Made by a program: the position numbers and the translations under genes. Below are positions 8,401-17,556 of a DNA stretch of 38,995 nt, one piece after another; position 1 is the stretch's first letter, and each line of letters opens with the position of its first letter. The notes under the pieces were generated by a model. That model ran no database searches. It was not told where the DNA came from and saw nothing but the letters and a program-made list of their open reading frames with translations. The DNA is from an uncultured Muribaculaceae bacterium (GTDB lineage: Bacteria; Bacteroidota; Bacteroidia; Bacteroidales; Muribaculaceae), in NCBI GenBank assembly GCA_910585275.1, contig CAJUCW010000035.1, positions 1 to 38,995 of the forward strand. Direction: 5' to 3'.

Positions 8401-11400
8401 GCGGTTGTCGCATATGGCACGGTAATATTGTTGGTCGTGCCGTTGCGCGTCCATGTCAGGTAGTTGTTGTTTGTGCCGAGGGCCGTCACACCGGCAGACT
8501 TGTCGAGTTTGTTGGCGTAGAGTTCATACCCGAGGTTAAGCCCGAGCGCATCGGTGGTCCCGGTGCCGGGGTTGGCCGTCGGCCACGTCTTCGCGAGTCC
8601 GTAGCCGCCCGCGCCGCCCGATGACGTCGATGGTCCTTTGGCAGATATGTAGCTGTCGGAATACAGACCGCCGCCGCTGACTTTCAGACCCCCGTTGGCC
8701 GAGTCGTAGGTGATGGTGACGGACCCGATTTTCAAGGTGGTGACAATCGCCTCGTTGACGGTCAGCCCGTTGCCCATTGACACCTTCCCCGTGGAATTGT
8801 TGATATACAGAGGGCGCAGGGAGTTGTAGGACCCGTTCGCGTCACCGCTGTTCGTCATCATGAAATAGGTGTTATTCCCGTCGTTGCGGACGAAGAAGCC
8901 GTAGTTGCCGTAGGCGATTCTGAAACCGTTGGCGGCGGTGGTCCTTATCTCGTTGTTCGATTTTATAATGCCGTTCACATCCAGCTTGTAGCCGGGGCTC
9001 GCCGTGCCGATGCCGACGTTGTTGGCCGTGGAAATCGCGATTGCGTCAGTGCCGTTGTAGCCCACGCCGAAAAACCCCACGCCATACATGCCCATGCGGA
9101 AGAAGTTCGCCGTCTGGTTGTTGTTGCAGAAACGTATGAACGCCCCGCTGCCTGCTTCCGTGCGCTTCAGCAGGATGCCCGTCTCCCCGGTGTAGTTGAT
9201 GGTCATCGCGCCGTCAACGTTGGCCGTCCCGTTGAACGATTGACCCCACAGAGTCCTCGCCGTTTGAAGCTTTGTGGCCGAAGCCACGTTGTCGGTAATC
9301 CGTGCATTGTTGCGTGTAATCGCCGCCGGGGATGTCGTGGTCGGGGCTATCGACTGGCTATTGTTCGTAAAGGTCGATGTCTTCAACTCCGGCACCACCC
9401 AATGCGAGATGTAGAAGTTATATACCGCACCGCCGCGCACCATGACGTATTCCCAACTGTTTTTCGTCAGCTGTCCCAATCCCGCGACGCAGTTCGACCC
9501 GGTTGCCCCTGCGCCCAATGCAATGAAGTTAACGACCCGCTGCGGAGTCACCCATCCATATTCGCTGCCTTGCACGGTGTAATCAAGGAAGACGGCCATC
9601 TGTTTGTCCGTGCGGCTGTTCCATGATGCGTTTGCCGCCGAACAACCCTCGACCCTTACCCTTGTCTGTACGGCTTTCGGCACTCTGAAAACTACCGGGT
9701 ACCATGTATTGTTGTCGAGGGCGGAAGCATCTATTTTTGTGTACCTGTACCCGTCGAAACTTTCCTTGTGGAACCCGTCGAGCAGGTCGGCGTTAAGATT
9801 GCTCACAAGCGAAGTGGATGTCACGTTGAGGGTCGTGGCATAGACGTTGCTCCAGCGCAACGCCGATGTGCCGAGCGTGGTCACGTTGGTGGTCCCCGGA
9901 TGCACCGCGTTGTTCTCTACGATAAGGTCGCAGTAGGCGGCGTTTCCGGCAGCCTTTCCGTTCGCCACGAACCCGAGGATGCCTCCCGATGACGTCGCGC
10001 AGATGTAGTTGTAGCCCGCACGCCCGAACCCGAGGTGCTTCACCGCATTGTTGATGTTTATCTGCAACGCGCCCGTCATGGTGTCGCCGGACACGTTGAC
10101 AAACCTTGAATCGGCATCGGTCTTCTTGTAGAAGTTGTTGCTGACCCAATTATTCATTGCAAGCGGGGTTATCATGCCTACGTCAGAAGTCGCTGATGTC
10201 ACGTCGGCCGATTTCCAATGTGTCTGGACGCTGCCGTCTGCCATCAACACCTGCGAGGCGGTGCCGCCGGACTTTTTAAAAGCCGTAGCGAAGATATTGC
10301 CAGAAGAATCCACTTTGGCATTTGTCAGTGTATCTTTCCACGCGAATCCAAATGTCTTGTCAGAAGCCATGCCAACACGCCAATATTCTGTCGTGCTGTT
10401 CATTGCATAATAGTCGATAAATGCGCCTCCGCTAGTATTGGAGCGTCGCAATGTTATGCAATTAGCATTAGCGGATGTAAAAGTCTTCGCCCCACTTATC
10501 GTCTGCGCACTGTTCAGCGTCACGTAGTTCGCCAAGCTCTGATGGCTCGTCAGAGGTGTGATTGACGTGCCGTTGATGGTGATGACTCCGTTCTCTATCT
10601 TTGTGTTGAGTTCGGTAAGTATTTTTCTCCACGGGCCGGAGACCCTGTTGGAATCAATGGTCTTGCGGTATTTGAGGTCTGCATTGTCGTTATAGTTCGT
10701 TAGAAACTGCAACGCGGACGTAGAACCCGAGTTGAGAGCAAGATTTACAACCAAATCGGAATAACCGCTGCGTGTGATTTGATACGTGCCCGGTTGAAAG
10801 TTTTTGTAATTTGCATTTCCACTTACAGAAGTGGTCAAATCCACATAAGCTGCGGGCATGGTTTCGCCGCCCCCACGCTTGAAATAATCTGCAAGGCTCT
10901 GATGCGCCGTGAGGAACGTCGCCCCCTTGGTGGCCGTGATGACGGTGCCGCTCTTGCTGATGGCGGTGATGGCGTTGCCGCTCCCCGTGGTGGTGACGGA
11001 AAGTGCCGAACCTCCCTCCAAAGAGGTTATGCGTGCCGAAAGGTTGGTATTGATGGAGTTGATTGTGTAGGCGTTGAACGTGTCGGTAAGAGTCGTGTCT
11101 GCGAACGTCTTCCCGAGGTCGCTACTTCCATAAACTTTCTGAATCAAGCCGCCGCCTGCGCTTCCCGAGTCGGAAGACTGGCCTTTCGCCGAAAGAAATT
11201 CGTTCGTCCACAAACCGAACTTCGCCCGGATGGTCGTGACGCCGTCCTTTGTAACTTTTTCGAACAGTTCGTCGAATACGCTCTTCGGGAGGTACGCCGT
11301 GCCGTCAACGCTGCCGTCGGCCTTGAGGAATTGGGTGGACGTGCCATCTTTCTTTACAAACTTCCCCGCGACGGTCAGGACACCCGTCCGGACGTTGAGC

Positions 11401-13694
11401 CACATGGCGTTTGTGCCTTGGGCTACAGTCTGGCCGGAAATGGTCGGGTACCAACCAATGCCATACCATGAGCCGAAACGCAGGTTCGCGTCATCCTCGG
11501 CGGCTTTGTCGGTACCGCCATGTATCGCAATGCCCGTGGTCTTGGTAATCTTGGCAGATGCTGCGGGAGCCAAAGTTATCGCATAGTTGGTACCGAGCAC
11601 AATGTTCGCATTGAACGTCTTGAGGCCGGTGATGGTCTGCGTAGTTCCGAGAGTCACATAACGACCGTCAAGCGTACCCGAATAGTTACCCGTGTCAAGA
11701 ACATTGTAAGATGCCGTGCCGTCTCCGCAAGTCAGATGTCCGGTCTTGCTTCTGAGGTGCGTGGCCGCAGTGGAAGAATTTCCCAAAGACCCGATGACAG
11801 TGCGCGAGCCGTCAAAGTGAAGCATTGAGCCGCCTGACTCATTCACTCCAAATATATAATGATTCACGCCCATTGCCATGGAGCCGTTGAACGTCTTGAG
11901 GCCCGTAATCGTCTGAGCCGTAGCAAGTGTGACGTAATCTGCAAGCTGCGTCTTGTCAGCCTTGTTGCCGAGCAACCCCGCGAGCGTGTCGGCCTCCGTA
12001 TAAGAGTCGAGAAACGCCACCACTTCCTCCCATTTGTTGATGATGTTGTCAGTGTCAGAGCCGGTGATGGCGGCGAAGTCTGTCACTACCTTGTTCCACT
12101 TGGTGCGCTCCGCAGCCGTGATATGCACGGTCGTGTTGCCCGTGTGGGAGGATAGCGTCGAAGCAGATGCCACGTCCGTGATGTTGATGGTCGCGTCGGA
12201 GTTAGGCTTGAACGTCCCTACATTTATGCCGTTCTTCTGTATCGTGAGCGTTTTGAGCGAGGCCGTCTTGAAATATACAGAATCGAGGACGGTGGTGTAG
12301 TTGACAGAATCAAGCACGGTGCGCCATCCTCCGTTCAACGTCATTGCGGTGCGCCAATAAAGCCCCGTGGCGGTATCGGATGCCATGAGCAACTGACCCT
12401 GCCAACCGTCGGCGGTTCTGAGTGAAAGCATACCGAATGCATCCACGCCCGTCGGTTTGTCCGCTACAGTGTTGCCACCGCCACCGAAATAAGCCGATGT
12501 CTCGCGGTGTGTCAAGGCAAGCGTCGTCGGAGTCGATGCCGTAAGCTTCCCGGCTCCCGAGGCATACGGCACCGTGATATTATTCACCGTCCCGTTCTTG
12601 GTCCAAGTGAGGGAATTACCCGAGGTTCCGAGTGCGGTGACATACCGTCCGTCGGCTTCTGTCTTGGTGTAAATCCCCGCAAGCTTGTTGTCTATGGTGG
12701 TCTTCCCATAGACGTTCAGCAAACGCGTATGGAGGTCGTAGCCCAGACCCGCCGAAAGCACGTAGCCAGCCTTGTCCGACGCATAGTCGGCCCAAGCATC
12801 AAGACGGTTGTAGCCGCCCCCGCCTCCGGCTCCGGACGAATCGCTTGCACCCTTTGCGGAGATATAATAAGGGGAATAGAGACCGAATTTAGCTTTGATA
12901 CGGAACCCTTCGGGAGAATTGGAATCCGTCTCTTTGACGAACATGCTCTCAATCCATGTCTTCAAGGTGTCGAAATCGCTCTTGGCGGCTTTGGCGTTAA
13001 GTGCGTCCTGCAACCCGCTCACCTTGCTGATGGCCAGAGTCGGGATGTCGGCAGCAGCCAATGTAGCCCCCGCCGTCACGCGCCCTTTGACATCGACCGT
13101 GACTTTGGTGTATGTCCCCGCCGCGACTTTGTCGGGAAGGTCGAGAAGCCCCGCCGCAGTGACGGACAAAGACGTGCCTATCATGACACCGCCCAATACC
13201 GCCGCCTTGGCCACGGGGAGCACGTACTTGTTTGCCCCTTCTGCGATGCCGTTCAGCTTGTTGAGCAGCGCGTTCGTGAAGTCGTTTGATGAAAGTCCCT
13301 TCCCTGCCTCTTTAGCCACGTAGGTCGAAGCTGCGTCCGTCTTGGAAAGATACGTCGATGATGCCGAAGCGGTCGTGAGGTACTGCGAATGCGTGTGGCT
13401 CGTGATGTTTCCGGTCAGCACACGCTCCACCATCGCCTTCGTGATGCCAGTGAGGAATGTGCTTCCCTTCGTGAAAGTCAGCTTCTTCTTGTCCGTGCTT
13501 TGGGAAACGGACGTGACCGCGTTACCGGTTCCCGTGACCGCGATTTCGAGGCTGTCGAGGTAGTTCTTCCCCTCCAACGCCGTGACGCGGGATGTGAGCC
13601 CGGATATGGCCGTGGTGTGTTCATTCTGTTCGTATAAAGGCTCTTCCCCAGAACCGCGCCCAAGGCATCGGTGGAAGACGGGGTCTGCGCCCAA
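5469..13694 (-). CDS. Giant tail fibre with C-terminal peptidase S74 chaperone (downstream part of split gene)
   Basis: A 2,741-codon frame rich in Ser, Thr, Gly and Asn that builds a long trimer-type fibre. It is modular: three YVTL..(A/T)QTI(T/S)G(L/A)KTF units, three LQT(A/T)RT(L/I).G..F.G units, two LTWT(K/R)NGT.NNITVPYA units, two NLNADLLDG(F/W)H units, and two KLDVNG units. Four SAKG linkers punctuate it. The C-terminus has TTSDERLK, the Ser/Lys signature of the peptidase S74 (endosialidase-type) intramolecular chaperone that trimerises fibres and cleaves itself off. A final coiled coil of about 30 residues follows (ESLESRVERLEKENREL). The first 20-25 residues from the ATG at 13694 look out of frame. 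Sensible sequence starts at about LYEQNEHTTAISGLTSRVTALEG, which continues the upstream hub ORF. The two were probably one gene of about 4,020 codons. Confidence 0.85.
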   Translation of the reverse strand: MGADPVFHRCLGRGSGEEPLYEQNEHTTAISGLTSRVTALEGKNYLDSLEIAVTGTGNAVTSVSQSTDKKKLTFTKGSTFLTGITKAMVERVLTGNITSHTHSQYLTTASASSTYLSKTDAASTYVAKEAGKGLSSNDFTNALLNKLNGIAEGANKYVLPVAKAAVLGGVMIGTSLSVTAAGLLDLPDKVAAGTYTKVTVDVKGRVTAGATLAAADIPTLAISKVSGLQDALNAKAAKSDFDTLKTWIESMFVKETDSNSPEGFRIKAKFGLYSPYYISAKGASDSSGAGGGGGYNRLDAWADYASDKAGYVLSAGLGYDLHTRLLNVYGKTTIDNKLAGIYTKTEADGRYVTALGTSGNSLTWTKNGTVNNITVPYASGAGKLTASTPTTLALTHRETSAYFGGGGNTVADKPTGVDAFGMLSLRTADGWQGQLLMASDTATGLYWRTAMTLNGGWRTVLDSVNYTTVLDSVYFKTASLKTLTIQKNGINVGTFKPNSDATINITDVASASTLSSHTGNTTVHITAAERTKWNKVVTDFAAITGSDTDNIINKWEEVVAFLDSYTEADTLAGLLGNKADKTQLADYVTLATAQTITGLKTFNGSMAMGVNHYIFGVNESGGSMLHFDGSRTVIGSLGNSSTAATHLRSKTGHLTCGDGTASYNVLDTGNYSGTLDGRYVTLGTTQTITGLKTFNANIVLGTNYAITLAPAASAKITKTTGIAIHGGTDKAAEDDANLRFGSWYGIGWYPTISGQTVAQGTNAMWLNVRTGVLTVAGKFVKKDGTSTQFLKADGSVDGTAYLPKSVFDELFEKVTKDGVTTIRAKFGLWTNEFLSAKGQSSDSGSAGGGLIQKVYGSSDLGKTFADTTLTDTFNAYTINSINTNLSARITSLEGGSALSVTTTGSGNAITAISKSGTVITATKGATFLTAHQSLADYFKRGGGETMPAAYVDLTTSVSGNANYKNFQPGTYQITRSGYSDLVVNLALNSGSTSALQFLTNYNDNADLKYRKTIDSNRVSGPWRKILTELNTKIENGVITINGTSITPLTSHQSLANYVTLNSAQTISGAKTFTSANANCITLRRSNTSGGAFIDYYAMNSTTEYWRVGMASDKTFGFAWKDTLTNAKVDSSGNIFATAFKKSGGTASQVLMADGSVQTHWKSADVTSATSDVGMITPLAMNNWVSNNFYKKTDADSRFVNVSGDTMTGALQININNAVKHLGFGRAGYNYICATSSGGILGFVANGKAAGNAAYCDLIVENNAVHPGTTNVTTLGTSALRWSNVYATTLNVTSTSLVSNLNADLLDGFHKESFDGYRYTKIDASALDNNTWYPVVFRVPKAVQTRVRVEGCSAANASWNSRTDKQMAVFLDYTVQGSEYGWVTPQRVVNFIALGAGATGSNCVAGLGQLTKNSWEYVMVRGGAVYNFYISHWVVPELKTSTFTNNSQSIAPTTTSPAAITRNNARITDNVASATKLQTARTLWGQSFNGTANVDGAMTINYTGETGILLKRTEAGSGAFIRFCNNNQTANFFRMGMYGVGFFGVGYNGTDAIAISTANNVGIGTASPGYKLDVNGIIKSNNEIRTTAANGFRIAYGNYGFFVRNDGNNTYFMMTNSGDANGSYNSLRPLYINNSTGKVSMGNGLTVNEAIVTTLKIGSVTITYDSANGGLKVSGGGLYSDSYISAKGPSTSSGGAGGYGLAKTWPTANPGTGTTDALGLNLGYELYANKLDKSAGVTALGTNNNYLTWTRNGTTNNITVPYATTANKLINNNALTYGATGLQWFNISGTKGCVAKVNDTPTNGWWHILRFNHANTSGYYTDLAVPFNSDSLYWKCVRNGGLAHDSWIQLLDTNNYSTILDGRYYTETEVNTKLTNGSVTKVGTATVGSTSKPIYFNAGTPTALSATIGASNRPVYLNAGTITAGSYTFGNASGNAPISNGTVNTNLNADLLDGWHAAGLTGNVIKKSGYVTSPTAGLSSYWVKLATIAARNDANDRDVTIYLHSAFDSLYGVLALRARSSDTSPGYAARMLEGNIPTDRIRLYRQSSTGTVYEVWVNVVRQYGVFNAKVISETGRTSAESGSIVTLYNTSFTAVQTPTLTEYVNPTYLSLLNNVSSATKLQTARTINGTSFDGSANITTALWGTARNIYIADSTAAHTSAAVSVNGSGNATLKLPAEIALTKLHLNNGQLYYTSNDQASAVGGTLNNLVISSWYGVSFTTSCGGQTYTGTNAVSINCRSGNVYAARFNGPLTGAVTGNATTATTLQTTRTLWGQNFNGGGNVSGSLSSVGNITGSGAMTISSTNGRLTLNGAATALDLKFANTDAKSVILNGTAFKPYDAADNALELGTDAARWKKITACNMRLSSSTSGSGADVYAELWRGGAASWKILNTGGVLKFQSNYTTAAGDYFDCMTLSYNTGNAYIKGSVGVGTTNPQHKLDVNGNIRAAGWLRTTGATGWINDTYGGGLCMTDATWVRIYGSKSFYQASGILRTDGTLQVGNAGTYLNVASGGMTLGVNLDLKSGHAIHPSTDKTCQLGTTTRRWSRMYAAAVCIGSNGTETDEAALQNTTFVGGGYMELYRDTPFIDFHFGNSTADYTSRIIEEASGRLAVIGTLRVSVGMYSDGYVSAKGQSTTSDERLKQVLRPVYLNVKDIAAAPSVEFVWKKDGVKDVGSIAQYWEKLMPQLVNVMPDGMKGLQYGKAALMGVIAVARKTESLESRVERLEKENRELKRELETIKRR

Positions 13695-14440
13695 TCGGTG
13701 TAAAGGCCGAATGCGGAACCGCCTCCGCCGCCGTCCGGGTTGGCCCCCTTGGCCGACAGATAGTAGGGCGAATAAAGCCCGAACTTAGCTTTGATGCGAT
13801 AGCCTTCCGGGGAATTTGCGTCGGCTTCCTTGACGAACATCGAGTCGAAGAGAGCCTTGAACGTGTTGAAAGTCGCGGTGTCAAGCTTCTTGTCAATGTT
13901 CGCCTGCAAGGTGTCGGTCGTGGTCTTCAACGCGGCCACAGCCCTCGCGTCCGTGAAATATTTGTTTGTTCCCTCCGAGATATGTGACGTGGTGGTCGGG
14001 ATGTTCACCGTCGCCGCCCCCGTCTTCGGGTTGTAGGTCTTCGCAGAGAAAGCCCCCGCCTGCAACGTCAGCGCGTAGATGTTCTGGTGCGCCGTCAGAT
14101 AATTCCCCTTCGGCTGGTACAAATCCGCAGCATCGGCCTTGCTCAGGTACGGTGCCAACGCCGCCGACGTGATATAACCCTTCCCTGTCACCCACGACTG
14201 CGTGGCGTAACCGGTAAGGCTCGGTATATCGCTCTTCTTCGCGTAGTTGTTGTTTGTAAGATAGGCGGCGAGAGACGTTTCGTCAAGTCCGGGGGCAATG
14301 GCTTGGTTAACCCACTTGGTGCCGTTATATACCAACGCCTGTCCCGCCGACAGAGTGCCGTCGTCGATGCCTACGTCGGTAAGCATCCTCAGTTGCGTCG
14401 CTCCGGCTCCACCTGCGGTGTCCGACGCGCCCTTTGCAGA
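5802..14440 (-). repeat. Six dispersed SAKG linker modules in the hub/fibre
   Basis: Six copies of a module reading (F/M)(Y/F/W)(S/T)(D/P/N).(Y/F)(I/L/V)SAKG followed by a Ser/Gly-rich hinge. The SAKG codons are at 14429-14440, 13745-13756, 12849-12860, 11181-11192, 8634-8645 and 5802-5813. The last copy runs directly into the S74 chaperone. The two upstream copies lie in the hub reading frame and the other four in the fibre frame, which supports a single ancestral gene. Distances between copies grow from 0.7 to 2.8 kb towards the C-terminus. Confidence 0.85.
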
Positions 14441-17400
14441 GATGAATTTGTCGGAAAAGAAGCCTTCCTTCGTCTTGATGGCGGCGAGTGTGTGGGTGCC
14501 GTTGGTGATAGCCGCCCATGTCGTTTCCTTATATACGCCGCCGTCAAGATACGTCGGTATAAGGTGGTTGCCTATAGTGTTGACCAGCCCCACGACAGAA
14601 GAGAGCGTGGTGCTGATTCCTCCGAGGGTTGTGTTGCTACCGTCCCCGAGGTTAATCTTGATGCCATTGCCGAAAGTGATGGCTCCGCTCGCGTCCCATG
14701 TGATGTTCTCTCCCGCAAGCCAGCCGGACCCGTCCTTCTCGAATCCGACGTTTCCGGAGGCGTAGTAGGCGGACCCGTCCATGCGGGTAAGCGAGGTGGC
14801 TTCCTGCCCTGTAAGCTGTACCTCCGTTTTGCGTGTGCCGTCGGGATTGAAAAGGTCGAGCATGGACCCGCCGTACCATGAGGCTATCGTCCTGCCGCCG
14901 AGTTCGGCGTTGTAGGACCCGTTCATGCCGGAAAGGATATGTCGGGCCTCCCCTTCGGTGTACCCCAGCGCAATCATCGTCGAGAGCATGAGGCCACCTT
15001 TGATGTAGGTGGAATCCTGAGCCGCTTTCCCCAGCGACTCCGCAAGGTATTTGTATTTGTCGGTCGCCTCCGTGGCCTTTTCGCCGAAATATTGGTCGAT
15101 GGACTTCCCTCCGATGGTGGATGTGATTTCGATGTCGGCCTTTACCTTGGCCTTGCCTTCATCGATGTCATACTTAACATAGGTCGAGCCGTCCGGCGCA
15201 CCGATATAGGTATCGCCGTAGCACTTCATATAGGCATGGCTTTTCTCGGGGTCATATCCCTGAGAAATAATGTCCCTGCCGTCGAGCGAATAATGCTCGG
15301 CGTTGGTTTTGCCGGAACCTATGCCCGTGAACAGCTTGATGCTCGGGGCGTCGGAATCGACCGTTGAGAAGACGATGGCCGATTGGCGCGTCTTGTCTGT
15401 GCGGTTGCCGAACTGTTCGATAACGTCACCCTCTTTCGGGATGTCGCTCTTGGCCTCGCAATCGGTGGCCGAAAGTTCCACGTAGCCGTAGCGGTTCCCC
15501 GAATCGTCGGTGTATGCATCGTTGCTTACCCCGGTTACAAGCCGCCAGTAACGATGGTTGCTGACCTTGTTGGCGGTCTCGGCTTTGGCGTTGAACATCT
15601 CGGATATGGCTTGGTCCCCGGCTATGATTTTTGTTTCCGTCTTCTCCCCGTCCTGTTCCGAAAGGAAGTAGCAGCGGTAAGCCGTGAGGTCGCCCGCCTC
15701 ATCCTTCACCTCTTCGACCTTGGTGCATTTTACGGAGCCGCCCGGCGTTACATAATGTTTTCCGGCAAGAGTGGACGCCTCGATAACCGTCAGACTCTCG
15801 AAATAAGCCCTGACGCGGGCGAAAATCCGGTCAACCTCCAGAAAAGTCTGTCCCGTCACGGCATCCTTGCCGAACCGTCCCCCGCTAACCGAAGCTAAGA
15901 ACTCCCCGACATCGAACCCCATGTCGGAAGCCACCATGTAAGGACTCCGGTCATCCCGATCCTTACGCATCAGGTCTCTGTAGCTTCTCAACGCGCTAAG
16001 CAGGTTATTGTCCGTCGCCCTCGTCCTGTCCCCGGTCCTTATGATGTCAGGCAGATTAATTCCTTCCCCGATTGACCTTGCATAACTGCGCACATCCGCA
16101 ATGGAGTCGGCCATCTTCTCTTGAGATGTCCGGCTGAGCGCATCGCTGATTTCAATGTCCATCGAGGTCGGCAGGTTGACCTTCCGCGTAATCCTTGTGA
16201 TACGGCTCTCCCGGAATCCGGTCCCGGGAAAATATTCCTCGCTCTCGAGGCGCACACGTCGGCCGATGGTCAACTCGACGGCGTTATCCTCAATCCACAC
16301 ATGGTTGGTCGGTGCTTTATATACTGTAATGTCAAGGTTATGGTCGGCGTTATATTGGTTCACAGCGGCCAGAAACTCCTCTTCGGCGAGGGCATAATAC
16401 TCGTCCGGCATACGGAGGTTCCACAGGATATATTTGTCTCCGGCTTTTGGCACGAGTTTGTCTCCGGGGAGCTGGATGTCGTTGTCATACGGCCATATCG
16501 TGATGATTTCAAACTCACGGGTGCTGCTGTTGAAATTCACCTCGAAGAAGTATGTGCCGTTATCCTCCTCTCCAAGTCCGGCAAGCTCGCTCCCCTCTTG
16601 GAAAGAGACTCGGATTACGAGACCGCCAATCATGTAGTCGTTCGGATCGAACGGCAGACTGTTGTCGGTGAAATAATAAATGGTGAAAGGATTCCCGTCC
16701 TCGCCTGTCCTGACCTCACTGCGCACACTGCTCACCGTGCCGGTGCGCCTTGGATATATCCCCTCGAAAGCCGACTCCTCGAAGTGGTCAACGCGGCCAT
16801 ACTTGTCGGCGTTGATTTCCACATACTTCTGGCCGTTGGGCAACTGAAGCCGGCTGAATCCGTACTTCTCCCGGTCGATGTTCCGGCTGCTCCCCACAGG
16901 ATAAAGCCGGGTGTAGAACTTGACATTGTCCGCGGTCCCGGGGTCGATGGACAGCAGTCCTTTGTTGTAGCCGAGTTCCACCGGCTCACCATGCTCACAC
17001 TTGCAGATGTTCACGGTCTGGCCTTCCACCCACCACTCGGCACCGACCTTTTCTGCAATCTCCTTGAGAGCCTCGTCGCAGTATTTGCCGAAATAATCGA
17101 CGACAATATTCTCCGTGCCGTTCACCTGCCCGACCTTCCAGTCGGTGATGTTCCCCATGCCGTCGTTCATGCACTTGACAATCATGGCGACATGGTCTCG
17201 CGGTGGTGCCGTCAGGGTGAACACGGGGTTGTCCTCGTTATCGACGGTCTTGATGACAAGCAGACGCTTTATCATGCTTTCCACGCCATAGAGCTTGAGG
17301 TCATAGACCCACTCCTTCCTGGAGTTCTGTCTTGGGCGGTACTTTTCAGTCAGCCAGAAACGCTCCCCGAGGAAGTCGGCGTAGTCATCCACATCCAGTT

Positions 17401-17533
17401 CGATATGCGCGTAATAAGTAAAAGACAGCGAGAGGACGCTGTCCCCCTGCACCTCCTTCACCTGCGTCGAGCTGTCATTCGGAGATAGGTCAACCTTCGG
17501 GTTGCCGGCTGAGTCGTATATCGTTATAAGCAT
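13478..17533 (-). CDS. Tail hub / tail-associated protein fused to fibre N-terminal part (upstream part of split gene)
   Basis: A 1,351-codon frame. Residues 1 to about 480 look like a siphovirus hub (Tal-like): beta-rich, starting MLITIYDSAGNPKVDLSP, with segments for ring assembly at the tail tip. From about 480 come helical and fibre-like parts (SALRSYRDLMRKDRDDRSPY, FARVRAYFESLTV). From about 1,010 come fibre repeats with two SAKG linkers. Correct-looking sequence ends at about LGAVLGKSLY; the last 50 or so residues are Arg/Pro/Ser-rich, typical of out-of-frame GC-rich reading, up to the stop at 13478. It follows the Dit-like gene by 23 bp, matching the usual siphovirus order tape measure, Dit, Tal. 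I saw no lytic or peptidase motif in the hub. Confidence 0.8.
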   Translation of the reverse strand: MLITIYDSAGNPKVDLSPNDSSTQVKEVQGDSVLSLSFTYYAHIELDVDDYADFLGERFWLTEKYRPRQNSRKEWVYDLKLYGVESMIKRLLVIKTVDNEDNPVFTLTAPPRDHVAMIVKCMNDGMGNITDWKVGQVNGTENIVVDYFGKYCDEALKEIAEKVGAEWWVEGQTVNICKCEHGEPVELGYNKGLLSIDPGTADNVKFYTRLYPVGSSRNIDREKYGFSRLQLPNGQKYVEINADKYGRVDHFEESAFEGIYPRRTGTVSSVRSEVRTGEDGNPFTIYYFTDNSLPFDPNDYMIGGLVIRVSFQEGSELAGLGEEDNGTYFFEVNFNSSTREFEIITIWPYDNDIQLPGDKLVPKAGDKYILWNLRMPDEYYALAEEEFLAAVNQYNADHNLDITVYKAPTNHVWIEDNAVELTIGRRVRLESEEYFPGTGFRESRITRITRKVNLPTSMDIEISDALSRTSQEKMADSIADVRSYARSIGEGINLPDIIRTGDRTRATDNNLLSALRSYRDLMRKDRDDRSPYMVASDMGFDVGEFLASVSGGRFGKDAVTGQTFLEVDRIFARVRAYFESLTVIEASTLAGKHYVTPGGSVKCTKVEEVKDEAGDLTAYRCYFLSEQDGEKTETKIIAGDQAISEMFNAKAETANKVSNHRYWRLVTGVSNDAYTDDSGNRYGYVELSATDCEAKSDIPKEGDVIEQFGNRTDKTRQSAIVFSTVDSDAPSIKLFTGIGSGKTNAEHYSLDGRDIISQGYDPEKSHAYMKCYGDTYIGAPDGSTYVKYDIDEGKAKVKADIEITSTIGGKSIDQYFGEKATEATDKYKYLAESLGKAAQDSTYIKGGLMLSTMIALGYTEGEARHILSGMNGSYNAELGGRTIASWYGGSMLDLFNPDGTRKTEVQLTGQEATSLTRMDGSAYYASGNVGFEKDGSGWLAGENITWDASGAITFGNGIKINLGDGSNTTLGGISTTLSSVVGLVNTIGNHLIPTYLDGGVYKETTWAAITNGTHTLAAIKTKEGFFSDKFISAKGASDTAGGAGATQLRMLTDVGIDDGTLSAGQALVYNGTKWVNQAIAPGLDETSLAAYLTNNNYAKKSDIPSLTGYATQSWVTGKGYITSAALAPYLSKADAADLYQPKGNYLTAHQNIYALTLQAGAFSAKTYNPKTGAATVNIPTTTSHISEGTNKYFTDARAVAALKTTTDTLQANIDKKLDTATFNTFKALFDSMFVKEADANSPEGYRIKAKFGLYSPYYLSAKGANPDGGGGGSAFGLYTDWAQTPSSTDALGAVLGKSLYTNRMNTPRPYPGSHPASRRWRGRTTSTASKSRSREPVTRSRPFPKARTRRS

Positions 17534-17556
17534 ATTTGAACAGCGTTTGAATTTCG

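Noticed and set aside
13628..13645. Programmed -1 frameshift joining tail hub and fibre
   Set aside because: The zero-frame sequence AGC CTT TAT ACG does not fit X XXY YYZ, so a simple slippery site is not supported. An insertion or error is more likely, though recoding is not excluded.
16121..17488. Plus-strand frame of 455 codons
   Set aside because: Antisense to the tail hub gene, with no promoter or plausible protein features.
5469..17533. Diversity-generating retroelement acting on the tail fibre, as in Hankyphage
   Set aside because: No reverse transcriptase gene and no template/variable repeat pair with A-specific differences were seen in the window. It could still lie beyond the right edge.
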